DNA from: CAZSCF01 sp964547585
Lineage (GTDB): Bacteria > Patescibacteriota > Minisyncoccia > Moranbacterales > UBA2206
Assembly: GCA_964547585.1 (NCBI GenBank)
Contig: CAZJOI010000005.1
Span: forward strand, 1-49,061
Length of the DNA stretch: 49,061 bases
Direction: 5' to 3'
Position numbers and translations under genes: made by a program. The notes under the pieces are model-generated. The model had not been told where the DNA came from. It made no database searches and worked only from the letters and a program-made list of their open reading frames with translations. Positions 39,635 to 47,027 of this stretch are shown one piece after another. Positions within the stretch are counted from its first letter, which is position 1, and the number at the start of each line of letters is the position of its first letter.

Positions 39635-40534
39635 TTATTCTATTTCCATTCCCCGCAAAGCTTTTACCCTATCCTCTATTGGTGGATGTGTTTGAAATAG
39701 TTTGGAAACTTTTTTGCCTTTGAAAGGATTGGCGATATATAAATGGGCTGTGGCGCGGTTGGCCGCTTCCAGCTTTTCCGGATCAGCGGAAATTTTTTCC
39801 AAAGCTCTGGCCAAGGCTTCCGGATGACGAGTCAGAAGTGCACCATCGGCATCGGCCAAAAATTCACGTTTGCGAGAAATGGCCAGCTGCATTAGCATGG
39901 CCGCGATTGGGGCCAAGATCGATAAAACTATCGCTATAATAAATAATATTAATTGTAATTGTCCACCGCCATTTTCATTATCTCTGGATTTATTGCTAAA
40001 AATTGTCCAATTACGAAACCAGTCCGCCATTAGAGTTATAAAGCCTACTAGAACCACAACTACTGTAGAAAGCAAAATATCGCGATTACCAATATGAGAG
40101 AGTTCGTGGGCAATCACGCCCTCCAATTCTGCTTTTTCCAGCTTGGCAATTATGCCAGTTGTCAAACATACAACTCCGTGCTCTGGGTCACGACCAGTTG
40201 CAAAAGCATTCAGCGCGCTATCTTCGATGATGTATATTTTTGGCACTGGTAGCCCAGCTGTAATACAAAGATTTTCGACAATATGATAAATCTCCCGACC
40301 TTCATCATGTGTGATTTCTTTGGCCTTACTCATCGCTAAAACGATTTTGTCGCTCCACCAATAGGAGCCGAAGCTCATAATTATAGAGAATATTACACAG
40401 CCGTAAAGAATAGCGCTATTATTCATGGCTCCCGCAAAAACATAGCCAACTCCAATCACAAATACCAAAAAACCTGAAATATATATCCAGGTTAGTCGGG
40501 TATTTTTATCAGCTTGATTATATAAAGTTGCCAT
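39635..40534 (-). CDS. htpX: Membrane zinc metalloprotease HtpX
   Basis: 299 residues. Two N-terminal TM helices (about 15-50) are followed by the M48 zinc motif VIAHELSHIGNRD, two more TM helices (about 148-165 and 185-215), and the third zinc ligand region SRKREFLADADGALLTRHPE. The C-terminal FQTHPPIEDRVKALRGMEIE is typical. It degrades misfolded membrane proteins. It begins 1 bp after lemA, the usual partner. Confidence 0.95.
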   Translation of the reverse strand: MATLYNQADKNTRLTWIYISGFLVFVIGVGYVFAGAMNNSAILYGCVIFSIIMSFGSYWWSDKIVLAMSKAKEITHDEGREIYHIVENLCITAGLPVPKIYIIEDSALNAFATGRDPEHGVVCLTTGIIAKLEKAELEGVIAHELSHIGNRDILLSTVVVVLVGFITLMADWFRNWTIFSNKSRDNENGGGQLQLILFIIAIVLSILAPIAAMLMQLAISRKREFLADADGALLTRHPEALARALEKISADPEKLEAANRATAHLYIANPFKGKKVSKLFQTHPPIEDRVKALRGMEIE

Positions 40535-40535
40535 A

Positions 40536-41087
40536 TTAGAATTCTACTTTTACTACTTCTTTTTCTTCGCCCTTAGCTTCAAAAAATTCACGCTTGGTAA
40601 AATTCAGCATGCCAGCAAAAAGATTAGTTGGGAAAACTTCAATTTTCGTATTAAAATCTCGCACATTGCCATTGTAAAATCTGCGTGAGGCTTGAATTTT
40701 ATCTTCTGTATCGGTCAGCTCTCTTTGCAATTCCAGAAAGTTTTGATTAGCTTTTAGATCTGGATAGCTTTCGGCTACGGCAAACAAACTCTTGAGAGCT
40801 CCGCTCAACATATTTTCGGCTTCAGCCTTTCCGGCTCCTGTTCCAGCTCCCATGGCTGCCGTTCTGGCTGCCGTTACTTTCTCAAAAACTTCTTTTTCAT
40901 GCGCTGCATATCCCTTGACCGTGCTAATCAAATTTGGAATCAAGTCGTATCTTCTCTTGAGTTGTACATCAATATCACTCCAAGCTTCATCTACTCTGTT
41001 CTTGAGTCGGATAAGCCCGTTATAGACAGCAATGACCCAAGCCGCCAAAATAACGGCAACTATAATCAAAATTAATCCTACACTCAT
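40536..41087 (-). CDS. lemA: LemA family protein
   Basis: 183 residues. One N-terminal TM helix (about 3-23) is followed by a helical cytoplasmic or extracellular bundle with the family motifs YNGLIRLKNRVDEAWSDIDV, RRYDLIPNLISTVKGYAAHE and ENQNFLELQRELTDTEDKI-like text. It is often next to htpX, as here. The role is unclear, probably envelope quality control. Confidence 0.94.
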   Translation of the reverse strand: MSVGLILIIVAVILAAWVIAVYNGLIRLKNRVDEAWSDIDVQLKRRYDLIPNLISTVKGYAAHEKEVFEKVTAARTAAMGAGTGAGKAEAENMLSGALKSLFAVAESYPDLKANQNFLELQRELTDTEDKIQASRRFYNGNVRDFNTKIEVFPTNLFAGMLNFTKREFFEAKGEEKEVVKVEF

Positions 41088-41147
41088 ATTTTTTCACATA
41101 AAGAACTGCGGGCAGTTTTTATGCATTTAATTTGTTACCTTATTTAA

Positions 41148-41177
41148 ATTATAGTATAATTTAGCTTTTCTTTCCAA
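41148..41177 (-). promoter_or_regulatory. Promoter of the lemA-htpX operon
   Basis: Minus strand TTGGAA (41172-41177), 18-bp spacer, TATAAT (41148-41153), about 60 bp upstream of lemA. Divergent to the DUF212 gene. Confidence 0.6.
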
Positions 41178-41218
41178 TTATGATAGAATAAGCATATAAA
41201 AAATATTTAACAAAAAAT

Positions 41219-41680
41219 ATGCATACTTTTTTAAATCTTATTTCTCCTTACTATGTTTTTATCATTCCAATAGCTGTTTGGATTTTTATTTCCGGAATTA
41301 AAATTTTAATTTTTTCGCTAAAACATGGCTGGAACATCAAGCACAATCTTTTTCATGTCAGTTATGGGCATATGCCTTCTGCTCATACTGCCTTTGTTGT
41401 TTCATTAGTTACTTCTGTAGGATATTATAAAAGCACCGTATCGGGTGCTTTCGCTGTGGCTGTGATTCTAGCTATTTTGACTATCGACGATTCAATTCGA
41501 TTAAGAATGTACATCGGCGACCAAGGGATTCAACTAAACAGGCTGGTTGAGCATCTTAACTTAAAAAGCAATGATTTTCCTCACCTAAAGGAAAGAATGG
41601 GACACAAAATTTCTGAAGTTATTGTTGGTGGAATTTTAGGCTTCACCGTTACTCTAATTCTAGCAAAAGTTCTCGGATAA
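41219..41680 (+). CDS. DUF212 (YuiD-like) membrane protein, PAP2-related
   Basis: 153 residues. The phosphatase-like core GHMPSAHTAFVVSLVTSVGY and a following DDSIRLRMYIGDQGIQLNRL match the DUF212 pattern (MPSSHSA, DxxGVR, GxQAxxLN), and the C-terminal GHKISEVIVGGILG is also typical. Several TM helices are present. The substrate of this family is not known; a lipid phosphate is plausible. Its 3' end overlaps the convergent murE by 32 bp. Confidence 0.85.
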   Translation: MHTFLNLISPYYVFIIPIAVWIFISGIKILIFSLKHGWNIKHNLFHVSYGHMPSAHTAFVVSLVTSVGYYKSTVSGAFAVAVILAILTIDDSIRLRMYIGDQGIQLNRLVEHLNLKSNDFPHLKERMGHKISEVIVGGILGFTVTLILAKVLG

Positions 41681-42995
41681 TTTTTTTATCGTTCCAAGGA
41701 ATTCTTTTTTTACCGATAGCCATTGTTTCTTCCGCACCCTTGCCAGTCACAATAATAAAATCTCCAGGCCCCGCCAGAGCGAGGGCTTTTTTAATCGCTT
41801 CGCGTCTATCCAGAATTTTCCAAAAATTCTCACCTTCAATTTTATTTTTAATTCCAGAAGCTACTTCATCAATAATTTGCCGAGGATCTTCATCGTATGG
41901 ATCTTCGTTGGTTAATATGACAAAATCAACATTTCGAGAGACGATCTCTCCCATCATTGGCCGCTTGCCGCGATCTCTTTCCCCACAAGCACCAAAAACA
42001 GCAATAACTTTATTTTTATTTATATTTATTTCTTTTATCAATTCATACAGTTTTTCTAGAGAATCAGGCGTCAAAGCATAGTCAATGACAATGTTCAAAC
42101 TCCTATTGTTTTCAATCTTCTCTATTCTCCCTGAAACAAGCTCTATTTTGCCCAAGGCAATTTTTATTGTTTCTATATCTATTTCCTCTGAAATACCCAC
42201 GCAAGTCGCAGCTAGCGCATTTTCAACATTGAATTTCCCAAGCAAATTTAGTTTGTAGTTTGTAGTTTGCCCGTCTGTCGATGAGGTAGATAGTTTGTAG
42301 CTAGAATAATTAGCGCCTAGCTTAATATTTTCTGCTCTTAAAACTTGGTAATTGAAATTTGGAAATTTATTGGAAATTGGAAATTGGAAATTGGAAATTG
42401 AAGTTGTAAATCCAAATTTAAATTTTGATTTACAACTTAAGAACTCTTCTGGATTTTCCATATCCAAATTAACAACAACTGTTTTGGCTTTTTCAAAGAG
42501 CTTGAGCTTGGCTTTTCGATATTCTGCCATCGTCTCATGATAATCCAGATGTTCACGTGTAACATTGGTAATAACTGCCGTATCATACTTCACTCCCCAG
42601 ACCCGATATTGATCCAGCGAATGAGAGGATGTTTCCAATACCAGATATTCACAGCCGTTTTTTACCGCTTTCCTAATAAATTTTTGTACTGCAAAACTGG
42701 AAAGAGTCGTAAATTTTGTTTTGTTTATTTCTTCCTCATCATTTATTTTGAAGTTTATAGTTGAGGCTACAGCCACTTTCTTTCCAGCTTCTTCCAAAAT
42801 TTTGGCGATCATTTGCACAGTCGTTGTTTTGCCGTTGGTTCCGGTCACTCCGATGATTTTAATTTTCCCAGAAGGCCCGCCAGCAACGCTATGAGCGTAG
42901 CTCTTGCGGGCTGGAAATCCATACCAAACATTCGCCAAAATGGCTTGAAATAGGTGGTATATATTTTTAATAGCCTGTGGGATGATTTTTTTCAT
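41649..42995 (-). CDS. murE: MurE-type UDP-MurNAc-tripeptide ligase with three repeat insertions
   Basis: 448 residues. The Mur ligase P-loop GVTGTNGKTTTVQM (about 53-66), TNVTREHLDYHETM, NVENALAATCVGIS and the GACGERDRGKRPMMG motif are clear. It adds the third amino acid to UDP-MurNAc-dipeptide. The substrate loop reads EDPYDEDP rather than the DNPR of DAP-adding enzymes, which suggests Lys or another residue; this is an inference. The usual N-terminal UDP-binding domain is reduced. Three insertions are repeat-derived: a REP hairpin at residues about 28-41 and two heptamer arrays at about 199-208 and 232-248. The start overlaps the femX stop (TAATG). Confidence 0.93.
   Translation of the reverse strand: MKKIIPQAIKNIYHLFQAILANVWYGFPARKSYAHSVAGGPSGKIKIIGVTGTNGKTTTVQMIAKILEEAGKKVAVASTINFKINDEEEINKTKFTTLSSFAVQKFIRKAVKNGCEYLVLETSSHSLDQYRVWGVKYDTAVITNVTREHLDYHETMAEYRKAKLKLFEKAKTVVVNLDMENPEEFLSCKSKFKFGFTTSISNFQFPISNKFPNFNYQVLRAENIKLGANYSSYKLSTSSTDGQTTNYKLNLLGKFNVENALAATCVGISEEIDIETIKIALGKIELVSGRIEKIENNRSLNIVIDYALTPDSLEKLYELIKEININKNKVIAVFGACGERDRGKRPMMGEIVSRNVDFVILTNEDPYDEDPRQIIDEVASGIKNKIEGENFWKILDRREAIKKALALAGPGDFIIVTGKGAEETMAIGKKRIPWNDKKIIRELLLELE
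42251..42300. repeat. Heptanucleotide repeat (GTTTGTA)n inside murE
   Basis: Copies of GTTTGTA at 42251-42269 and again at 42292-42300 flank a GC-richer 22-bp spacer. Same unit as in dnaG. In frame. Confidence 0.85.
42372..42399. repeat. Heptanucleotide repeat (GGAAATT)n inside murE
   Basis: Four exact tandem copies of GGAAATT, the same unit as in pyk, translated as SISNFQFPISN. In frame. Confidence 0.9.
42875..42911. repeat. REP-like hairpin inside murE
   Basis: Outer GCCCGC (42875-42880) and GCGGGC (42906-42911), inner ACGCT (42886-42890) and AGCGT (42894-42898). It encodes FPARKSYAHSVAGGP just before the P-loop. Confidence 0.8.
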
Positions 42996-43954
42996 TAGAA
43001 AGCTGCTCTTATTTTTTGAATAATTTTATACAGGAGATATCTTCGTTGACTTAAGATAATATCATAACTCCCCGAAAATTCAACTGGCTTGGTTTGCGGA
43101 GAGAAACCAATTTTAAATTTTGTTATTCCCGCCCAATCTTTGCCTTCTTTGTCCTCTCCAGTTTTGACTCCTCCGAAGTCATAGAATTTACATCCTACCC
43201 TTTTAGCATCCAGAATGGCTTGCCACTGTAAAAGGTAGGGCGCCATAGCATTGCGGTATTCATCATCAGTCGCTCCGTGAAAATAGATAGCCGTATCACC
43301 ATAAAATACAACTAGGTTAGCCGCAATAATTTTATCTTTGTATTTGGCAACGTAGAGTTTTATAATTCCATCTGGAATTGTTTCTAGCATTTTGCGGTAG
43401 TAATTTTCCGGATGAAAACTCACTCCTTTTCTCTCAGCCGTCGCTTTTACCAATTTCAAAAAGTCCTCGATATGCTTTCCCTCTTCTTCTATTTTAACTT
43501 CTTTTTTTTGTGAAAGTTTTATATTATATCTTGTTTTTTGGCTCATTTCAGACAAAATTTCTTCTTCTAATTTGGAAATATCAACAACAAAAATTTCTTT
43601 CGGCTGCATATCATGTGGTGCCTTTTGAATTTCATATTCAGTACTATTCTTTATCAGGCTCAATATTTCTTCATTTTTTGGATCAATCCGAATCCAACCA
43701 ATGTTTTCTTTCTTAGCTAAGCCAACAAGTTCATCAAAAAAATTCGACAATCGACAATCGTCATTCGACATTCGCACTGGTCCTCGCGGACAATAAAAAT
43801 ATTTACCAACTATTGGTAGCTTGTGCTCAATGATGCTCGCCTGAAAACTTCCGACCGAAATAAAAAAAGTCCTCCGCCCAACAGACTCTTGAAATTTCCG
43901 CCATTCTTCAGATTGAAGAAAATCCAAGTTGTTATTTTTTTGACTATCTAGCAT
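42995..43954 (-). CDS. FemAB-family peptidyltransferase (FemX-like)
   Basis: 319 residues from the ATG at 43954; the open frame extends upstream through the tRNA genes but that part is not coding. GNAT-like double fold: FLQSEEWRKFQESVGRRTFF, GKYFYCPRGPV, DMQPKEIFVVDISKLEEEIL, MSQKTRYNIKLSQKKEVKIE, YGDTAIYFHGATDDEYRNAM and a final FKIGFSPQTKPVEFSGSYD. These enzymes add amino acids from aminoacyl-tRNA to the peptidoglycan precursor to form the cross-bridge. Two tRNA-Gly genes lie directly upstream, and Gly is a common bridge residue, so a link is possible. Residues about 61-71 come from a heptamer repeat. It is coupled to murE. Confidence 0.9.
   Translation of the reverse strand: MLDSQKNNNLDFLQSEEWRKFQESVGRRTFFISVGSFQASIIEHKLPIVGKYFYCPRGPVRMSNDDCRLSNFFDELVGLAKKENIGWIRIDPKNEEILSLIKNSTEYEIQKAPHDMQPKEIFVVDISKLEEEILSEMSQKTRYNIKLSQKKEVKIEEEGKHIEDFLKLVKATAERKGVSFHPENYYRKMLETIPDGIIKLYVAKYKDKIIAANLVVFYGDTAIYFHGATDDEYRNAMAPYLLQWQAILDAKRVGCKFYDFGGVKTGEDKEGKDWAGITKFKIGFSPQTKPVEFSGSYDIILSQRRYLLYKIIQKIRAAF
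43744..43774. repeat. Heptanucleotide repeat (TCGACAA)n inside the femX-like gene
   Basis: TCGACAA, TCGACAA, TCGTCAT, TCGACAT, TCG: four and a half degenerate copies, in frame, encoding RMSNDDCRLSN. It follows the same seven-base design as the other arrays but with a different unit. Confidence 0.85.
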
Positions 43955-43964
43955 AAAATTTTTG

Positions 43965-44146
43965 AGCGAGAAACGGGAATCGAACCCACGTTTTAAGCTT
44001 GCCTGCCCGTAGTGCTTCGCTTGAGCGAGATACCAGAATCGAACTGGCGCTTTAACCTTGGGAAGGTCACGTACTACCACTATACTAATCTCGCACACAC
44101 GAAGCAGGCGGGGGAAGCTTACATACTACCACTGTATTATTCTCGC
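43965..44146 (-). tRNA. Split tRNA-Gly-like gene with a second tRNA inside its anticodon loop
   Basis: The 5' half (44146 down to about 44112) has acceptor GCGAGAA, D-arm ATAC-AGTGGTA-GTAT, then anticodon stem TAAGC and loop TT followed by CCCCC. The 3' half (44000 down to 43965) has loop AA, anticodon stem GCTTA, T-arm GTGGG-TTCGATT-CCCGT, acceptor TTCTCGC and discriminator T. All four stems pair between the halves. The loop reads TT[...]AA; the only direct joining giving a Gly anticodon is CCC. The intervening segment of about 110 nt holds REP-like flanks and a complete tRNA-Gly(CCC). It may be a disrupted pseudo-tRNA or a precursor that is processed. Confidence 0.65.
44024..44094 (-). tRNA. 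tRNA-Gly (CCC)
   Basis: 71 nt. Acceptor GCGAGAT/ATCTCGC, D-arm GTAT-AGTGGTA-GTAC, anticodon stem TGACC/GGTTA with loop TTCCCAA (anticodon CCC), T-arm GCCAG-TTCGATT-CTGGT, discriminator T, no encoded CCA. It is complete and lies inside the anticodon-loop interruption of the neighbouring tRNA-Gly-like gene. Confidence 0.9.
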
Positions 44147-44173
44147 AAAAGACGAGAAAGGCTCGCCCATTAT

Positions 44174-44764
44174 TTATTCTTGTGCTCCGCCACCAACAGT
44201 TTCTGAATCAGAAGACGCACTATTTGCAGATACATCCTCTGACGTAATCACTCCGACTTGTGTTTTTCCCTTGCTTTCTTCATCCTCACTTGTTCCCATA
44301 GTCACCATAGCATCCAATTGGCCTTTTTTGAAATTAAGTATTTTCCCCTGTATTCCCATATCTGCTTCATTTTCTTTTTGCCAGCCATTCTTGGCCATTT
44401 CTTCTTTATATTTATTCATCGCTTCCTCCTGAGTAGCAGCTGTGAAATAGGAAATTGAATAACTTTTTTCAGAAGCACCACCACTCATAGCAAAACTAAT
44501 TTTAGCATCAGAGAATACGAAAATGTCTTTGGGAAAATTATCTGGAATTTTGACATTTTCTCCAGCTGAAAATGACCCGTCTTTGGTATTAACGTTCATC
44601 GTCCCGTTGTCCGCATCAACATCAACCTTTCCGCCTGTTTGAGACTCAATAGCTTTTTCCATTATTGTTTGCCCAATTTTTTCACTTGATGGGAATGGCC
44701 AACAACCCGAAAGAATAACAACAGCACCAAGGGTTACTGTTATAAAAAACAATTTTTGTTTCAT
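44174..44764 (-). CDS. Lipoprotein of unknown function
   Basis: 196 residues. A signal peptide with a lipobox (VVILSGC, Cys about residue 21) makes it a substrate for Lgt. The mature part has a GGKVDVDADNGTMNVNTKDG stretch followed by a small alpha/beta domain (SYSISYFTAATQEEAMNKYK, then EEMAKNGWQ and ILNFKKGQ). This resembles domains seen in other CPR lipoproteins but is not a named family to me. Ser/Gly-rich C-terminus. It is exposed on the outer face of the membrane. Confidence 0.75.
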   Translation of the reverse strand: MKQKLFFITVTLGAVVILSGCWPFPSSEKIGQTIMEKAIESQTGGKVDVDADNGTMNVNTKDGSFSAGENVKIPDNFPKDIFVFSDAKISFAMSGGASEKSYSISYFTAATQEEAMNKYKEEMAKNGWQKENEADMGIQGKILNFKKGQLDAMVTMGTSEDEESKGKTQVGVITSEDVSANSASSDSETVGGGAQE

Positions 44765-44814
44765 ATATTTTTTTAATAATTATTAGAAAATACCAATCTC
44801 TCAAAAGCAAGCGA

Positions 44815-45387
44815 TTATTTTTTCCCTAAATTTCTGAGAGCCAACTTTATTCTTTCGCTAACTTCTTTAATGTCTTTCGGAACCATTTTCAACGCTTCAC
44901 GTGCTTCGGTTACAGAATAGCCCATACCCGCCAAAGCTTCGATGGAATCAACATCACTCACCGCGTCACCCTTTTCGCTTTCCGGCATATCGGCAATTTT
45001 ATTTTTGAGTTCCAGAATAACCCTCTCGGCTGTTTTCTTACCTACGCCAGAAACTCTAGTCAAAATTGATGAATCTTCATTGAGAATAGCAGTTTTAATT
45101 GTTCGAGGAGTAGCCACTGTTAAAATACCGAGTCCCGCCTTGGGACCGATACCTGAAATAGAAATCAGCAATTCGAACATTTCCAACTCTTCTAAGGACA
45201 AAAATCCATACAAGGCCAAGGTGTCTTCTCTTACATAAGTATGAATAAAAAAATCAACCTCAGTTTTTCCAGCTACTTTGCCCAAAGAATAAGGTGTAGC
45301 AAAAACCTTATAGCCCACACCCTGAACATCCACTACTGCATAGTTATCTTTAATATATTCAATTTTACCTTTAATTTTAGCAATCAT
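44815..45387 (-). CDS. ruvA: Holliday junction branch migration protein RuvA
   Basis: 190 residues. The N-terminal OB domain starts MIAKIKGKIEYIKDNYAVVD and carries GVGYKVFATPYSL. The helix-hairpin-helix domain has LISISGIGPKAGLGILT and TRVSGVGKKTAERVILELK. The C-terminal UBA-like domain has EALAGMGYSVTEAREALK. It binds four-way junctions as a tetramer and loads RuvB, which is not in this window. Confidence 0.96.
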   Translation of the reverse strand: MIAKIKGKIEYIKDNYAVVDVQGVGYKVFATPYSLGKVAGKTEVDFFIHTYVREDTLALYGFLSLEELEMFELLISISGIGPKAGLGILTVATPRTIKTAILNEDSSILTRVSGVGKKTAERVILELKNKIADMPESEKGDAVSDVDSIEALAGMGYSVTEAREALKMVPKDIKEVSERIKLALRNLGKK

Positions 45388-45402
45388 AAACTTGTTTTAG
45401 AG

Positions 45403-45443
45403 GTTCGACCTCTTGCGGCCGCTTTGGTCGAGAGAGGTCGAAC
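45403..45443. repeat. Palindromic element upstream of ruvA
   Basis: GTTCGACCTCT (45403-45413) pairs with AGAGGTCGAAC (45433-45443), around GCGGCCGC. It lies 16 bp before the ruvA start, in its leader. It is GC-rich against its surroundings and resembles the other border palindromes. Confidence 0.6.
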
Positions 45444-45485
45444 ATCTTTGATAATGTAAGTTTATTCTAGCATTTTCGATTATTC

Positions 45486-45514
45486 TTGCCAAAAAGCAAA
45501 CATTATGCTAAAAA
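45486..45514 (+). promoter_or_regulatory. Probable promoter of rpsT
   Basis: TTGCCA (45486-45491), 17-bp spacer ending TGC, TAAAAA (45509-45514) as a weak extended -10. It leaves a leader of about 90 nt. Confidence 0.5.
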
Positions 45515-45576
45515 TAATAATGCTCTCAACTATTAAGTAACTATTAATTAATTTCAATTATTTTTCATTTCATTTA

Positions 45577-45604
45577 AAATTGAAAATTTAAAATTGAAAA
45601 TTGC
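45577..45604. repeat. Heptanucleotide repeat (AAAATTG)n in the rpsT leader
   Basis: AAAATTG, AAAATTT, AAAATTG, AAAATTG end 7 bp before the rpsT ATG. They occupy the place where a Shine-Dalgarno would be, and none is visible. Confidence 0.8.
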
Positions 45605-45610
45605 CTAATT

Positions 45611-45880
45611 ATGCCAATCAAAAAATCAGCTAAAAAGTATATGCGCGTAACTGAGCGCAAAACCGAAAAGAACAAAAAAATCAAAGGTCTTTTTAAGAGT
45701 ACTATTAAAAAAACCCGCGAATCAGTTCATGCTGGAAAAACAGATGAGGCCAAAGAATGGCTCAAAAAATCCCTGCAAGCTCTTGATAAGGCCGCTCAAA
45801 AGAAAGTTATCCATAAAAATACCGCTGCCAGAAAAAAATCTAGACTCAACAAATTCGTCAAAGCAGCTGTAAAAAAATAG
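45611..45880 (+). CDS. rpsT: 30S ribosomal protein S20
   Basis: 89 residues, usual length. Highly basic three-helix protein: MPIKKSAKKYMRVTERKTEK start, FKSTIKKTRESVHAG, and the typical VIHKNTAARKKSRLNKFVKA end. It binds the 16S rRNA 5' domain. Monocistronic with a clear terminator. Confidence 0.96.
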   Translation: MPIKKSAKKYMRVTERKTEKNKKIKGLFKSTIKKTRESVHAGKTDEAKEWLKKSLQALDKAAQKKVIHKNTAARKKSRLNKFVKAAVKK

Positions 45881-45896
45881 ATTACTTCAAATCACT

Positions 45897-45924
45897 AAAA
45901 AAATCCTCACCAGAGGATTTTTTT
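45897..45924 (+). terminator. Bidirectional terminator between rpsT and holA
   Basis: AAATCCTC (45901-45908) pairs with GAGGATTT (45913-45920), flanked by A-run and T-run, so it can serve both convergent genes. Confidence 0.85.
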
Positions 45925-45959
45925 ACTACAAACTACGAACTAGGAGCTAAGAACTAGTT
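45925..45959. repeat. Degenerate heptanucleotide repeat at the holA 3' end
   Basis: ACTACAA, ACTACGA, ACTAGGA, GCTAAGA, ACTAGTT: five diverged units related to the dnaG array. It overlaps the holA stop codon. Confidence 0.75.
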
Positions 45960-46935
45960 ATAGTTCAGCTACGAATTTATCCAGTGCTAAACGAATATTT
46001 ATTTTTCCGGTTTTGATTTGCGTATCCAAATCGGATAATTTTTGATAAATGATTTTTAATTTTTGCAGTGGAAAATTTCTGGTTTGTGCAAAACTTTTTC
46101 TGATCACAAAAGGATGCATTTTGGTGATTTTAGATATTTCATATTCATCTGCGTTGCAATTTTCCTTTAAGTCGGCCACTTTCAGCAGATTGCGAAATTG
46201 ATAAATAAACATAGAAAAAATATAGAAAGGATCTTCACCTTTTTGCAGATGATTTTCCAAAAGCTTTATGGCTTCTTTTTTATTATTATTGGCCAAAGCA
46301 TCAATGGTATTAAAAATATTAATATCCGTTTCAGCTTTAACTATTTCTTCAACATCTTTTTCACTAATTATTTTTCCGTCTGAAAAATTGACGAGTTTTT
46401 GGATTTCTTGATCCAAGCAAAACATATTACCTCCAGTAAAAAGAATCAACTTCCCCAATGCTCCTCTAGATATGCCGCATTTTTCATTAAGACTTTTTAT
46501 TCTTTTGACAATCCAGGCATTCAGTTTTTCTCCGGTTAATTTTTCAAAGCTTTGTTTTTTCACTTCCTCACCCAAGGATTCCAAAAATTTATACAAAGCA
46601 CTGCTTTTTTTGGGACTATCTTTTTCCCAAAAAATTATCACCAGGTCTTTGTCAGAAATCAATTCCTCTTTTTTCTTTTTCAAAAAATCCAACATTTCTT
46701 TCTGTTCACCAATTAGCCCTTGACCAATCAAATTTTTTACAATTACCAATCTTTTAGGTGCCAGCAGGTTAGCTGTTATGAAAGCCCCGAGGACGTCCTT
46801 GGTCTGTACATTTTCCGTAAAATCAAAAACGGACAATCCTGAAGAAGAACTGTCGCTTTTGAAAAATTTGTTTTTTATTTCAATTGTTTTTTGGCTAGAT
46901 CTAAAGGAATCCGCACCAAATAGAAATATAATCAT
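45958..46935 (-). CDS. holA: DNA polymerase III delta subunit
   Basis: 325 residues. The start MIIFLFGADSFRSSQKTIEI matches the YLxGEDxFLI pattern of HolA. RLVIVKNLIG, IVKRIKSLNEKCGISRGALG, FTGGNMFCLDQEIQKLVNFS and the final LSDLDTQIKTGKINIRLALD are typical. It opens the sliding clamp within the clamp loader. Confidence 0.93.
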   Translation of the reverse strand: MIIFLFGADSFRSSQKTIEIKNKFFKSDSSSSGLSVFDFTENVQTKDVLGAFITANLLAPKRLVIVKNLIGQGLIGEQKEMLDFLKKKKEELISDKDLVIIFWEKDSPKKSSALYKFLESLGEEVKKQSFEKLTGEKLNAWIVKRIKSLNEKCGISRGALGKLILFTGGNMFCLDQEIQKLVNFSDGKIISEKDVEEIVKAETDINIFNTIDALANNNKKEAIKLLENHLQKGEDPFYIFSMFIYQFRNLLKVADLKENCNADEYEISKITKMHPFVIRKSFAQTRNFPLQKLKIIYQKLSDLDTQIKTGKINIRLALDKFVAEL

Positions 46936-46943
46936 ATCCTCGG

Positions 46944-47027
46944 AATTTCAAATGACAAATACTAAATCAATATCAAGGTCTCAAATCCAAACAAAAAAAT
47001 TTGTCATTGTAAATTGATAATTGAACC
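46944..47027. repeat. AT-rich repeat-like spacer upstream of holA
   Basis: Units such as CAAATGA, CAAATAC and TTGTAAA, TTGATAA, TTGAACC run with a seven-base rhythm, and AAATGACAAAT pairs with ATTTGTCATT. It looks like a decayed heptamer array between two genes. Confidence 0.45.

Noticed and set aside
42995..44098. Longer start for the femX-like gene at 44098
   Set aside because: The extra 48 residues would be translated from the tRNA-Gly genes; the ATG at 43954 gives a normal FemAB N-terminus.
43965..44146. Group I intron in the tRNA-Gly
   Set aside because: The interruption is only about 110 nt, is mostly a complete tRNA, and shows no P/Q/R/S core elements.
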